A stretch of DNA of 64,000 nucleotides from Paracrocinitomix mangrovi (GTDB taxonomy: Bacteria; Bacteroidota; Bacteroidia; Flavobacteriales_D; Crocinitomicaceae): the NCBI RefSeq assembly GCF_019740355.2, contig NZ_CP091819.1, forward strand, positions 2,480,001 to 2,544,000, written 5' to 3'. The notes beneath the pieces were generated by a model. The model was not told the origin of the DNA. It did not search any database and saw nothing but the letters and a program-made list of their open reading frames with translations. Both the position numbers and the translations under genes were made by a program. This document shows positions 17,258-26,995 of this stretch, in pieces. Every line of letters starts with the position of its first letter. Position 1 is the stretch's first letter.

Positions 17258-18322
17258 TTAATGGTGTGCACTTTCAACTGACGATCCTATATACAATGCA
17301 GCCAACATTGTAAAGATGTACGCCTGTAAGAAAGCCACTAACAATTCCAACGTTGAAATAAACAACGTCATTGGCACTGATAATCCAGCCCAACCAACAT
17401 GCTGGTTCACGAAGATGATTCCAATCAATGAAACCACGATAATGTGACCTGCAGTAATGTTAGCGAACAAACGAATCATCAAGGCCATTGGCTTGATAAA
17501 AATACCTGCGATTTCAATCGGCACTAAGATTGGGTATAACCAAACGGGTGCATCAGGTAATAAAATGTGTTTCCAAAATGGTGCTTTTGAACTAGCCATC
17601 TGAATAATAAATGTGATGACAGCTAAAAGCATAGTGATTGAAATACTTCCAGTCAAGTTTGGATTTGATAAGAAAGGAATCAATCCTAATAAGTTTCCGA
17701 ATAAAATAAAGAAGAACAAAGTCAACAAGAATGGAGTAAATCTCTTGTATTTATCTCCTTCAATGTTATCCTTTGCAATGTCTTGTACAAATACTACACC
17801 CGGCTCAGCCCATTTAGCGATACCTTTTGGAGGTGCATTTCCACCTTCTTTATAAGTACGTGCAGATTTGATAAATAAAAACAACATCAATCCGGCAACT
17901 AAGAAAAGTGTTACAATGTTTTTAGTGATTGATAAATCATAAATCACCTGATGTGCATTAGTTGGGTGATGCTCTTCATCCATTTCAATATGTTCAGCAC
18001 CAGCCTCTAATTGGTAAATTTTCTCGTGTAATTTCACGAATTTCATTCCGTCTTTTTCAACGATATGATGACCTGAATCATCATGGTGAAATGCTGAAGA
18101 CATGAAAGTCACTAAACCGTTATCTGTCCATAAAATAATTGGAAGAGGAATAGTAAAACCATCTGCAATGTGAATGTCGTGAGCATCTAATGCGTGATGA
18201 ATAGCGTATTCTGCTGCATTAAACTCTTCGATCTCTTCTTTAATTGGTGGATGCTCTTCATGTTTAGCTTGAGCATTTACAGTTAAAATCGACAATAACA
18301 AAAAACCAAAAATTCTTTTCAT
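17258..18322 (-). CDS. atpB: ATP synthase F0 subunit a
   Basis: 354 aa from the chosen ATG at 18322, which gives a clean N-terminal hydrophobic segment (MKRIFGFLLLSILTVNAQA); a longer frame starts at 18385 but adds 21 residues with no family resemblance. As is usual in Bacteroidota, there is a ~140-residue His/Glu-rich extension before the membrane core. The core has several TM helices and the essential Arg in MIRLFANITAGH. Forms the proton half-channels next to the c ring. A purine-rich AAGGAG lies only 2 nt before the ATG, too close for an ideal Shine-Dalgarno. Confidence 0.95.
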   Translation of the reverse strand: MKRIFGFLLLSILTVNAQAKHEEHPPIKEEIEEFNAAEYAIHHALDAHDIHIADGFTIPLPIILWTDNGLVTFMSSAFHHDDSGHHIVEKDGMKFVKLHEKIYQLEAGAEHIEMDEEHHPTNAHQVIYDLSITKNIVTLFLVAGLMLFLFIKSARTYKEGGNAPPKGIAKWAEPGVVFVQDIAKDNIEGDKYKRFTPFLLTLFFFILFGNLLGLIPFLSNPNLTGSISITMLLAVITFIIQMASSKAPFWKHILLPDAPVWLYPILVPIEIAGIFIKPMALMIRLFANITAGHIIVVSLIGIIFVNQHVGWAGLSVPMTLFISTLELLVAFLQAYIFTMLAALYIGSSVESAHH

Positions 18323-18412
18323 ATCTCCTTTACAATTAAGGCCTTTACACATAAAAAAAGGACCCCGATAGAAATTTCGGCGCAAAGTTATATATAAAAA
18401 GCTTTACAGGGA

Positions 18413-18853
18413 CTATTTTCTGGACTGAATTTCGTCAGTATTTATTTTTTCGTCCAATGGCTTATTTAAAAACCTGATTAGTAAGATAGTTTCGACCAAT
18501 AGGTAGGGAAAAAAAATTAAAAAGAAATGACCTACAAAAATTTTGGCAATTTCCTTACTCATCAGTAACCAGGGCAATAAAAAAACAAAGGATAATACGA
18601 TTTTTAGTGTCGTAAAAATTAGATATGCTTTACCGACAGATTGAATCTCTTTTGACTTATTGTATTGAGCAGAAATAAAAAAGAGTCCAAGGACGGTTGC
18701 AACAAAAAGGTATGTATGAGATAACCACCACCAATTTTGTAGCTCAATGATATTTGTAGTTGTATAAATATAAGTGCCATGCACAGCTGCAAATAGCATA
18801 GCGACAATAACAACTACATTGATTGATGACTTAAAAAGAGTGTTAGTCTTCAT
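18413..18853 (-). CDS. Small four-TM membrane protein at the AtpI position of the ATP synthase operon
   Basis: 146 aa with four hydrophobic helices (about 9-27, 41-59, 77-95, 108-126) and a charged C-terminal tail. It overlaps the preceding AtpZ-like gene by 11 nt and lies upstream of atpB. I cannot identify it beyond position: AtpI-type proteins of about this size and topology help assemble the c ring in other bacteria, so an assembly role is inferred. Confidence 0.65.
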   Translation of the reverse strand: MKTNTLFKSSINVVVIVAMLFAAVHGTYIYTTTNIIELQNWWWLSHTYLFVATVLGLFFISAQYNKSKEIQSVGKAYLIFTTLKIVLSFVFLLPWLLMSKEIAKIFVGHFFLIFFPYLLVETILLIRFLNKPLDEKINTDEIQSRK

Positions 18854-19031
18854 CCGACATTTTCTTTACCGATCGAATAACAAGCACCAAAGATACAATT
18901 GTTCCCAAGGCGGCAAACAAAATTGTCCAAACCGGTTTTTCTGTTTGTTGATTTTGATCTAACAAATGTCCACCGTATGCACCCAGACCAATTGTAGCCA
19001 ACATCTGAAAAGCCATACCTGAATACTTCAT
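18843..19031 (-). CDS. AtpZ/AtpI family protein (F0F1 ATPase accessory)
   Basis: 62 aa from the first ATG. Two membrane helices; the segment KYSGMAFQMLATIGLGAYGGHLLD is broken here as KYSGMAF and ATIGLGAYGGHLLD, both characteristic of AtpZ, a small partner of F0 assembly or ion transport. The frame is open and looks coding for a further ~17 residues upstream (Lys-rich, as in other AtpZ N-termini) but contains no ATG, GTG or TTG; an ATT codon at 19080-19082 is the only near-cognate candidate. Start therefore uncertain. First of the ATP synthase genes proper. Confidence 0.8.
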   Translation of the reverse strand: MKYSGMAFQMLATIGLGAYGGHLLDQNQQTEKPVWTILFAALGTIVSLVLVIRSVKKMSDED

Positions 19032-19094
19032 GTAAGCCTGAACTTTCTTGTCCTTTTTTTCAGATGGTTGATCTGATTTAATAAGATGATGATT

Positions 19095-19520
19095 TTAGTA
19101 TACCAATTCTGATTCGCTCTCTTCCTCTACCTTAGGCAAAGCTGTAGTTTCAACCGGAGTGCCACCCATAGCACAATTACCATTAAATGCGGCTCCATTT
19201 TCAACACCAATTTTACCGGCAACAATGTTACCTTTTACTTTGGCAGTAGCTTTTAAGATTAACAAACCATCTACTGTGATGTTACCGACAACTTCCCCTT
19301 CAATATCGGCATTGGCACATAAGATTTCTCCTTCAATTCTTCCTGTAGTACCTACTACTAACTTTCCTGTAGTTCTTAAAGTTCCCTCTAAAAAACCATC
19401 CATTCTGAAATTACTATCAGTAATTACATCTCCTTTGATACTAGTTCCCTCAACAATTCTGTTTAATTGATCAGGAGAACTCACGCTGCTCACTTGACTG
19501 TTCTTATTTCCTTTACGCAT
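19095..19520 (-). CDS. Bactofilin family cytoskeletal protein
   Basis: 141 aa. The central ~100 residues form the beta-helical DUF583 bactofilin core, with repeats such as IVEGTSIKGDV, MDGFLEGTLRTTGKLVVG and IEGEVVGNITVDGLLIL, between short disordered ends. Bactofilins polymerise without nucleotide and act in cell shape or peptidoglycan placement. It is 63 nt upstream of the AtpZ-like gene on the same strand and in the same frame, so it may be the first gene of the ATP synthase transcript. Confidence 0.95.
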   Translation of the reverse strand: MRKGNKNSQVSSVSSPDQLNRIVEGTSIKGDVITDSNFRMDGFLEGTLRTTGKLVVGTTGRIEGEILCANADIEGEVVGNITVDGLLILKATAKVKGNIVAGKIGVENGAAFNGNCAMGGTPVETTALPKVEEESESELVY

Positions 19521-19628
19521 CTTAAAATTAGGTATTGGTTAAAAACAAAAATATAAAATATAAAACGCCATGACAAGGCTTTACGTCAAATTACGTATAA
19601 AGTCGGAGCAACATTTATTATTCGTCGA

Positions 19629-20891
19629 CTAATCCTTTACTTTGACCTTTACTAAATCGATTTTTGATTCAGAAACTTCCATAACGGTAATCACTAAATC
19701 ATCTGTTTCAATTAAGGTATTAGGTTTAGGAATTTCTTCCAGCTTATTGATGATAAATCCGGCTATGGTCTCATATTCTGCCGATTCAGAAATTGGAATT
19801 TCGTATTCTTGCTGCAAATAATCAATCTCCATCCTACCAGAAAACAAGTAGGTGTTTTCATCTATTATTTGCTCCACGTCATCTTCATGATCATGTTCAT
19901 CTTCAATTTCACCAAATATTTCTTCAACAATATCTTCAACCGTGATGATTCCGGAAGTTCCTCCAAACTCATCTACCACCACAGCAATACTTCGTTTTTG
20001 TTTGGTAAACTGTTCCAATGAATCTTTTACTAAAACTGCTTCAGGCACCACGAAAATTGGCAATAATATTTGTTTGATAGACTCTGGCTTTGATAACATT
20101 TCATGTGCATGCACATATCCTATAATATTGTCAATATTATCTCTATAAATAACCACTTTAGATAATCCGGATGAAATAAAAAGCTCTTTTAATACCTGAA
20201 TATCGTCATCTATATTTAAGGCAATAATCTCTGTTCTGGGAACCATGCAATCACGTGCCTTTACATTTGGAAACTCCAATGCATTTTGTAATATCTGCAG
20301 CTCATTCTCCATTTCAGACTCCTCTTCCATTCGCTCATTGATGTCCCTCACGTAGTGATCTAAATCTACCTTTGTAAATGCCTGTTCTGAATCAGATATA
20401 TCTACTTTCACCAACTTTAAAAACAATTCAGAAATCCACATGGTGATCATGGTTGGGATATAGAAGACTCCATATATAATCACTAAAGGAATAACACCAT
20501 ACTTCAAACTTCTGTTGGGATTGATTCTGAAAAGTGCTTTTGGTAAAAATTCTGCCGTAATTAAAACTAAAAGGGTTGAACAGATGGTTTGTAGAATCAA
20601 AATAACTGCTTGATTCTCTGAAACGTAAGCAAAAACCGGTTCTAACACCATGGCCATGTAAATACCATAAATCACCAGGGAAACATTGTTACCCAATAAC
20701 ATTGAACTGATAAACTTTGGCGTTTCTTTAACGAAATAGGATAATACACGACCCGAAAAGTATCCTTGCTGCTTGTCTAGCTCAATTTTAAGCTTATTTG
20801 AAGACACAAAAGCAATCTCCATTCCCGAAAAAAAAGCGGAACACAATAAGGTTATTATGATAATCAGAAATCTCTGGGACTCCGGGTCCAT
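19629..20891 (-). CDS. CNNM/CorC (hemolysin-type) family transporter with CBS domains
   Basis: 420 aa. N-terminal CNNM membrane domain (about 5-180, four helices, FFSGMEIAF motif), a CBS pair (about 200-325, with CMVPRTEI and VVVDEFGGTSGIITVEDIVEEIFGE split as VVVDEFGGTSG and VEDIVEEIFGE), and a C-terminal CorC_HlyC domain (about 345-420). Family members export magnesium or cobalt, or sense them. It resembles the gliding-associated GldE type in layout, but no gld genes are nearby. Confidence 0.92.
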   Translation of the reverse strand: MDPESQRFLIIIITLLCSAFFSGMEIAFVSSNKLKIELDKQQGYFSGRVLSYFVKETPKFISSMLLGNNVSLVIYGIYMAMVLEPVFAYVSENQAVILILQTICSTLLVLITAEFLPKALFRINPNRSLKYGVIPLVIIYGVFYIPTMITMWISELFLKLVKVDISDSEQAFTKVDLDHYVRDINERMEEESEMENELQILQNALEFPNVKARDCMVPRTEIIALNIDDDIQVLKELFISSGLSKVVIYRDNIDNIIGYVHAHEMLSKPESIKQILLPIFVVPEAVLVKDSLEQFTKQKRSIAVVVDEFGGTSGIITVEDIVEEIFGEIEDEHDHEDDVEQIIDENTYLFSGRMEIDYLQQEYEIPISESAEYETIAGFIINKLEEIPKPNTLIETDDLVITVMEVSESKIDLVKVKVKD

Positions 20892-20967
20892 AGTCGCGTT
20901 TGTCTTAGAACGAATTTATAGAAAAATAGCAAATGTAACAATCAATAAAAAATTAATTGCCTATTAA

Positions 20968-22251
20968 TTAGTCGTATTCTTCTAAATCAAATCCAATATC
21001 CTTTCTATAATAAGCGTTTTCGAAGTCAATTTTCTTAAGGTTGTCGTAGGTTTTATCAAGTGCAGCCTCTAGTTTTTTACCGTATGAAGTAACACACAAT
21101 ACACGACCACCTGCAGTTACGTATGTTGGCCCATCTTGTTTAGTGCCTGCATGAAAAATCATAGAATCAAAAATTCCGTTAAGTCCAGAAATGTTTTTTT
21201 CTTTTTCATATGCTCCGGGATATCCACCTGAAACCATCACAACTGTTGAAGCAGCACGTTCATCAAAAACCACATCTCTTTCAGACAAGGTTCTGGTAGC
21301 TACACCTTCAAACAATTCCAGAATATCAGATTTTAATCTTGGAATTACCACCTCCGTTTCAGGATCACCTAAACGACAGTTGTATTCAATAACGAATGGA
21401 TCTTTTTTAACATTGATCAATCCAAAAAAGATGAATCCAACATAATCAATCCCCTCATTTTTCAATCCTTTAATGGTTGGGATTATTACTTGATTTTCTA
21501 CTTTATCCATGAAGGCAGTATCTGCAAAAGGAACCGGAGAAACAGCTCCCATTCCACCAGTATTTAAACCGGTATCACCCTCACCAATTCTTTTATAATC
21601 TTTTGCTTCAGGAAGAATCTTATATGATTGTCCATCTGTAATTACAAAAACAGACAATTCAATTCCATCTAAAAACTCTTCGATAACCACCGAGCTAGAT
21701 GCATCTCCAAATTTTGCATCCTCTAACATGGCGCGAAGCTCATCTTTGGCTTCATTCAAATCATTTAAAATAACCACTCCTTTTCCGGCAGCTAAACCAT
21801 CCGCTTTTAAAACATACGGAGGTTTCATCCCATCTAAAAAAGCGTATCCTTCTTCTAAATTGTCTTTTGTAAATGTTTGATATTTAGCTGTAGGGATATT
21901 GTATTTTTTCATGAATTGCTTAGAGAAATCTTTTGATCCTTCTAACCTTGCTGCCGATTTGTTTGGTCCAATAACGGCAATGTGTCTTATTTCAGGATCA
22001 TCTTGAAAGAAATCTGCGATACCATCAACAAGTGGTTTTTCAGGTCCTACAACTACATAATCAATTTTATTCTCCAAACAGAATTTTTTAATCCCCTGAA
22101 AATCATCAGCTTCAATATCTACATTGGTGCCCACCTGATTTGTTCCGGCATTTCCGGGAGCAATAAATAGTTTGTCTATTTGAGAACTTTGTGCAATTTT
22201 CCAGCTGATAGCGTGTTCTCTTCCGCCTGAACCAAGGACCAATACGTTCAT
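20968..22251 (-). CDS. purD: Phosphoribosylamine--glycine ligase
   Basis: 427 aa ATP-grasp enzyme, second step of de novo purine synthesis: joins glycine to phosphoribosylamine using ATP. Starts MNVLVLGSGGREHAISWK, the classic N-terminal domain; the ATP-grasp core holds KADGLAAGKGVVI, the metal-binding EYNCRLGDPETEVV and TGGMGAVSP. Full length. It is 76 nt upstream of the CNNM gene, probably co-transcribed, and divergent from the second SpoIIE sensor. Confidence 0.98.
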   Translation of the reverse strand: MNVLVLGSGGREHAISWKIAQSSQIDKLFIAPGNAGTNQVGTNVDIEADDFQGIKKFCLENKIDYVVVGPEKPLVDGIADFFQDDPEIRHIAVIGPNKSAARLEGSKDFSKQFMKKYNIPTAKYQTFTKDNLEEGYAFLDGMKPPYVLKADGLAAGKGVVILNDLNEAKDELRAMLEDAKFGDASSSVVIEEFLDGIELSVFVITDGQSYKILPEAKDYKRIGEGDTGLNTGGMGAVSPVPFADTAFMDKVENQVIIPTIKGLKNEGIDYVGFIFFGLINVKKDPFVIEYNCRLGDPETEVVIPRLKSDILELFEGVATRTLSERDVVFDERAASTVVMVSGGYPGAYEKEKNISGLNGIFDSMIFHAGTKQDGPTYVTAGGRVLCVTSYGKKLEAALDKTYDNLKKIDFENAYYRKDIGFDLEEYD

Positions 22252-22428
22252 GAAATATTATTTTAACTGCACTTTCTCCAAGGAAATATACCCGGCGTTC
22301 TGTGCTGGGACAAAGTTAGGTAAAGCGCAGGGTTGATTGAAGACGAATTATTAACAAACCGCATTTTTTATCCATCAAATAAAATATTTACTTTTAGCTT
22401 TTCCTTTTCCCTTTTACCCACATTAGAT

Positions 22429-24534
22429 TTGAAATTGCTGAGATTTGCAGTCATATTATTCTTTATGTTGAGCTTTCAACTTTTCAGTTATGCACAAAAT
22501 GATGTATATGCTGAAAAAGGCGTGATTGACTTTAGCCAATGGGACACCCAAAAAGACCCTAGTTTATTTCTAAAGGGGAATTATGAGTTTTATTGGAATC
22601 AACTTATTTATCCCGGAAATTTTTCAGGAGGATATATTGACAATATCGATTATCAGTCTTGTGATGACAATTGGAATAAATACAAAAACAGTTCATTTGG
22701 CAACTTACCTGCCCAAGGTTATGCTACTTACAGAGTAAGATTTATCAATTTACCTGAAGAGGAACTGAACATAATGGTGAAATCTGTAACCTGTGCTGTT
22801 CGCATATACTTCAATGGTGAATTAGCTTCAGAAATTGGCAAAGTAGGTACAAAAAAGGACGAAGAACAGCCCAAATATGATCATCAAATAATTCCGCTCC
22901 CTCATGGAGAAAGCAATGTTGAGATGATAATTCATCTATCCAATTTCCATCACAGAAATGGAGGATTTAACAACCCTTGGTACATTGGAACTGAAGAAGC
23001 CCTTTACGGAATTCACCGCAAAAACATCATGTTAAATGGTATTGAAGGAAGTGCCTTTTTGTTTGCCGGCTTGTTTTTTTTAACGCTCTATATTTTCAGG
23101 AGGAAGGATAAAGCACTATTGTACTTTAGTTTATATGCACTTACCTTTTTCATTCGCCCTCTGGTATCATTTGATTATATGATAACCACCATTTGGCCGG
23201 ATATCAACTGGACATTGCTTATTCACATTGAGTATTTGTCATTGTTTTTACCAGGTGCCTTTATGCTTTTGTTTATAAGAGAAAGATTCAAAGAACAAGC
23301 GCCTCAAAAATTAATGATGATTATAGCAGTGCTGGTTTTTCTAGAAGCATTTGTTGTTTTAGTAACACCAACAACAATATTTACGCATTTGCCATTACCT
23401 CATCAGCTGATATCATTTGTAAGTTTTGCCTTGATGATTTATGTGAGCATTAAAGCCATGAAAGACAGAGTGAACGGAGCTGTTTTTGCCACCATTGCCA
23501 TGATCTGTTTGATCTTAAGTTCAGCCTACACCATTTTTCTTTATGTGGATTTGATTACTCCTTCGCCCTATGGATATGTGGCTTTGCAAATGGCATTTTT
23601 ACTTTCTATGACAATGATTCTAGGATCTAAATTCGCCTCTCAGTTTAGAAAAGTAGAATACCTGCAATTAGAAACAGCCAATCAAAAAGAAGAAATTGAA
23701 ATTCAGCATCACGCATTAGAAGCCAAAAACGAGGAAATAACATCTTCCATCACCTATGCCAGAAGAATTCAAAATGCTATTTTACCTCCAACCAAAAAAA
23801 TAGATGGAATCGCTAAAGATGCATTCGTTCTTTACAAGCCCAAAGATATTGTAGCAGGTGATTTTTATTGGCTAGAAGAAAAAGATGAGTTGGTATTTAT
23901 AGCATCTGCAGATTGTACGGGTCATGGCGTGCCAGGTGCAATGGTTAGTGTAGTTTGTAACAATGCGTTAAACAGAAGCATAAGAGAATTTGGATTAACA
24001 GAACCCGGAGAAATTCTGGATAACACCAGAAAACTAGTAATTGAAACCTTTGATCAAAGTGAAGAGGAAGTAAAAGACGGAATGGACATTGCTTTGATTG
24101 TGTTCAACAAAAAAACCAGAGAATTAAAATTTGCCGGAGCTAATAATCCATTGTGGATTGTGCGAGATACTAATAATGAAACTAATCTCCCTTTAGAAAA
24201 AGCAAAAGTACTGGAAGAAGAAAATATTCAACTTGTAGAATTTAAAGGAGACAAACAGCCAATTGGAGTTCATTTTGATCCAAAACCTTTTCACACACTT
24301 ACCCTCACAGTTAGTAAAAATGAATGGATTTATATTTTCTCTGATGGATTTGCCGATCAGTTTGGAGGTGAAAAGGGTAAAAAGATGATGTATAAACCTA
24401 TGAAGAAAAACATCATGGAAATTTTTAATCTGGATGCCCAAAATCAAAAATCACATTTGGATAAAGTATTTGATGATTGGAAGGGGAAATTTGAACAAAC
24501 TGATGATGTTTGTTTGATAGGAATAAAGTTTTAG
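22429..24534 (+). CDS. 7TM sensor with SpoIIE (PP2C) phosphatase output
   Basis: 701 aa from TTG at 22429, which gives a proper signal peptide (KLLRFAVILFFML ... SYAQ); an open frame from 22333 adds 32 unlikely residues. Layout: extracytoplasmic jelly-roll-like domain (about 25-200, 7TMR-DISM type), seven hydrophobic helices (about 204-410), coiled coil, then a SpoIIE/PP2C phosphatase (about 440-701) with AGDFYW, DCTGHGVPGAMVS, GMDIAL, SDGFADQFGG and DDVCLIG. The linker SSITYARRIQNAILPP closely matches that of the propeller phosphatase, marking them as paralogous outputs. Its stop abuts the stop of the convergent FkbM gene. The phosphoprotein target is unknown. Confidence 0.9.
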   Translation: MKLLRFAVILFFMLSFQLFSYAQNDVYAEKGVIDFSQWDTQKDPSLFLKGNYEFYWNQLIYPGNFSGGYIDNIDYQSCDDNWNKYKNSSFGNLPAQGYATYRVRFINLPEEELNIMVKSVTCAVRIYFNGELASEIGKVGTKKDEEQPKYDHQIIPLPHGESNVEMIIHLSNFHHRNGGFNNPWYIGTEEALYGIHRKNIMLNGIEGSAFLFAGLFFLTLYIFRRKDKALLYFSLYALTFFIRPLVSFDYMITTIWPDINWTLLIHIEYLSLFLPGAFMLLFIRERFKEQAPQKLMMIIAVLVFLEAFVVLVTPTTIFTHLPLPHQLISFVSFALMIYVSIKAMKDRVNGAVFATIAMICLILSSAYTIFLYVDLITPSPYGYVALQMAFLLSMTMILGSKFASQFRKVEYLQLETANQKEEIEIQHHALEAKNEEITSSITYARRIQNAILPPTKKIDGIAKDAFVLYKPKDIVAGDFYWLEEKDELVFIASADCTGHGVPGAMVSVVCNNALNRSIREFGLTEPGEILDNTRKLVIETFDQSEEEVKDGMDIALIVFNKKTRELKFAGANNPLWIVRDTNNETNLPLEKAKVLEEENIQLVEFKGDKQPIGVHFDPKPFHTLTLTVSKNEWIYIFSDGFADQFGGEKGKKMMYKPMKKNIMEIFNLDAQNQKSHLDKVFDDWKGKFEQTDDVCLIGIKF

Positions 24535-25392
24535 TTACCCTTTAACGTACTCCCAATCTTTGATGGGCTCAAATAATTTGTATGATTCTTTTACGGATGG
24601 ATGCTGTAATACTGATTCAACATCTACTTCAGGAAGTAATTCATCTCCCAAACCGTTTTTAACAAAAATGAAGTTGAATCCCAAATCATTGGCTCCTACT
24701 AAACGGTAACCTTTTTGTTTGGCTAAATTAACCATTGCCACAGGAGAGGCTCCGTGATATACAGGATGTTTTCCCGGATAAAAGTAATTAGGATCGTAAG
24801 GAACGACGATATTATTTAAACCAAACTCTACATGCGTTTCAATAATCACCACATTAGGAGATACTTGCTCAAGTGCTTTCCAAATCCAATAATCATTTCC
24901 GTCAATATCTACAGACAACAAATCAATTTCACCAGTAAGGCCGGCATTTTTAACTAATTCGTTGATATTTTCTGCCGTTACTTTTGAACAAGTAAAAACA
25001 GGCTGATGCATATATGGATGAGGATACTTTGCATAAAATTTACGTCCCCTTTTAATCGCTTTTTCATTGCCATCCAAAAACAATCCATGATAGCCAAAAT
25101 TAAAAGCCAGGTTAGCGCAATTGCTATTGATACCATCATCAGATCCAATTTCTACAAAGGTTTTATTGCGCATTCCAATAATTGAGAAGATGTACAGTAA
25201 TTTGCCATCCTCTTCAAATTGGGAAAACACCCTGAAACCGGTATCATTAAACGCAGGTAATTTTCCTTCTGAACTCCAAACCTGATATTGGTTGAAGAGC
25301 TGACGTTGGCTCACTTGTACCTCAGGCGAAAAGCGATTTCGTACTTTAAAAATGTAAAACTTACTTTTTAATATGTCCTTTAACCAAGCCAT
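24535..25392 (-). CDS. FkbM-like SAM-dependent methyltransferase
   Basis: 285 aa. SAM-binding motif FVEIGSDDGINSNCANLAF (about 79-97) and the acidic post-II motif LLSVDIDGNDYWIW match the FkbM-type Rossmann methyltransferases that modify sugars or small molecules. No signal peptide. Its ATG directly follows the stop of the Ig-like lipoprotein gene (TAAATG), so the two are coupled; the biological link between them is unclear. Confidence 0.75.
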   Translation of the reverse strand: MAWLKDILKSKFYIFKVRNRFSPEVQVSQRQLFNQYQVWSSEGKLPAFNDTGFRVFSQFEEDGKLLYIFSIIGMRNKTFVEIGSDDGINSNCANLAFNFGYHGLFLDGNEKAIKRGRKFYAKYPHPYMHQPVFTCSKVTAENINELVKNAGLTGEIDLLSVDIDGNDYWIWKALEQVSPNVVIIETHVEFGLNNIVVPYDPNYFYPGKHPVYHGASPVAMVNLAKQKGYRLVGANDLGFNFIFVKNGLGDELLPEVDVESVLQHPSVKESYKLFEPIKDWEYVKG

Positions 25393-26994
25393 TTATTGTG
25401 CTACCTCTTCTTCTTTTTTATTGAACAGCCAATCTACTTCTTTTTCCCATTTAGATTTGACGGCAATTTGCTCTGTATTATATATCACCTTTTCAGGTAA
25501 TCTTTTTTCTTTTAAAGAACCTGTTGTCCAGGCTCCGTTTCCGTCTACGTCAAAAATCAATCTAAGTTGGTATGTGCCGGGTAAAACTTTCTCAAATACA
25601 ATTCGATTAGCAAAATCTGCTGTATCCACTGCTTCACCTTTATCATTGAGCAGATGTACTATTACCTTTTCTGTAAATACAGTATCCACATTAAGGATTA
25701 AACTACCATAATAGTCATCTTCTTCATTGTCAAACAATAAACTGATTGCCTTATTATTTTCTCTTCCGTAACGCGTTTGAACTGCTGCTGAATCAATTAT
25801 AATTTGATGCGCTTTAGTACCAAAAGTGCTGAATTCAATGTCCCTCACCTTGATTTCATAATCTGGCAATTCCAATAAATTAGAGTCCGCATCAAATACT
25901 TTTACCATGGTATCATTTATAGATGCAACGGGCTCAGAGAAAGTAAAAATCAGATTGGTTTGCGGCAGTAATTTTCCCTTTTTTACATTGTTATTGACTT
26001 TGATTTCAACTTTACTTACATCATCAGGAATATTAGCATACACCGGTTTTACTGTATCTTTTTCTCCGTTTAACTCAACATAAAAATGTGTTTTAGAGGA
26101 AGGATTTTCTGCCAACCAAAACACCAATGAATCTTTAGTACTTGTCTCTTCTTGCAGCAACTCAATATTAGATGTAACACTTATTGAATCAGTTGGATTA
26201 GATAATAGAACCTCAACTCTCCCCGGAAAATCAAAGTTTAAATCGTTCATTTGTACGCCGCTAACGGCATGTTCAAAAGCCTTCATTTCAAATCGCCCAA
26301 TGCTATCAGGGCCCAGGATAAAATGTTCTTCCTCTATGAAAGCCATTGTTTCATCCGGATCTAACAATAAGTTTTTGTTTTTATCATTGATAGCAAACAT
26401 GTAATAAACACCCGCCTTTAGGTAGTTTAATTTAAACAATCCGGTATTGGAAGTTTGACCCAAATACATAGGTTTAAATTTGTATGGAATACTGTCAAAA
26501 TTGGCTTCTAAGCTTTTGGGATATAATCCTACCAACATTCCTCCAATAGGCTTATTAGTAAATCCATCTATTACTCTACCCTCCACCTCAAGTGAATCAA
26601 TATAATTACCCGTAGAAAAGACATATTGAAAAACCGAATCATTTTTTTCGGTAAAATCTTGAATGGCTCCGTTAAATGTGATAGTATAAGTTGTATTCTC
26701 TTCTAAAGGCTCATTAAAAAGAATACTCATTCTTTTATTTTTAGAAGTAATGGTTGGCCTTTCAACAGGCTGAGGAATAATTAAAATATTGTCATTGGGA
26801 TTGTTGAGGGTGATAAATTCATTGAACTTCAAACTGACCTCATTTCCTTTAAAATTCAACTGCCCATTAGCCGGAAAAGATTTTGCTGTATCAATTACCG
26901 GGGCATAAATATCTTTGGGTCCACCGGTTAAAGGCTCAGTTTGTGCACATCCCCCAAATATTAAAATCAATATGGCAAAACCAAGATATCTCAA
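25393..26994 (-). CDS. Lipoprotein with bacterial Ig-like (Big_5/SbsA) domain
   Basis: 533 aa, TTG start. Lipobox LIFGGC with Cys16 shows lipidation. The segment after it (GGPKDIYAPVIDTAKSFP) opens a Big_5-type Ig-like domain with the family's SLKFNEFI and TYTITFNGAIQD strands; further beta-rich domains follow, including one resembling a carboxypeptidase-regulatory fold (about 155-225). Probably a surface or periplasmic structural/adhesive protein. One nt separates it from the methionine sulfoxide reductase upstream; it is coupled to the FkbM gene downstream. Confidence 0.85.
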   Translation of the reverse strand: MRYLGFAILILIFGGCAQTEPLTGGPKDIYAPVIDTAKSFPANGQLNFKGNEVSLKFNEFITLNNPNDNILIIPQPVERPTITSKNKRMSILFNEPLEENTTYTITFNGAIQDFTEKNDSVFQYVFSTGNYIDSLEVEGRVIDGFTNKPIGGMLVGLYPKSLEANFDSIPYKFKPMYLGQTSNTGLFKLNYLKAGVYYMFAINDKNKNLLLDPDETMAFIEEEHFILGPDSIGRFEMKAFEHAVSGVQMNDLNFDFPGRVEVLLSNPTDSISVTSNIELLQEETSTKDSLVFWLAENPSSKTHFYVELNGEKDTVKPVYANIPDDVSKVEIKVNNNVKKGKLLPQTNLIFTFSEPVASINDTMVKVFDADSNLLELPDYEIKVRDIEFSTFGTKAHQIIIDSAAVQTRYGRENNKAISLLFDNEEDDYYGSLILNVDTVFTEKVIVHLLNDKGEAVDTADFANRIVFEKVLPGTYQLRLIFDVDGNGAWTTGSLKEKRLPEKVIYNTEQIAVKSKWEKEVDWLFNKKEEEVAQ

Positions 26995-26995
26995 A

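Noticed and set aside
18361-18380. Possible terminator between the AtpI-position gene and atpB
   Set aside because: Only a 4-bp stem (CCGA/TCGG) before a T-run; too weak, and the operon clearly continues.
19159-19470. 103-residue plus-strand frame
   Set aside because: Antisense shadow of the bactofilin gene, whose beta-helical repeats keep the opposite strand open.
22252-22428. Riboswitch upstream of purD or the 7TM phosphatase
   Set aside because: No purine-riboswitch core pattern or conserved stems found by eye in this divergent gap; the open frame from 22333 is probably non-coding leader.
25373-25711. 112-residue plus-strand frame
   Set aside because: Lies wholly opposite the Ig-like lipoprotein gene, Ser/Thr-rich shadow without homology features.
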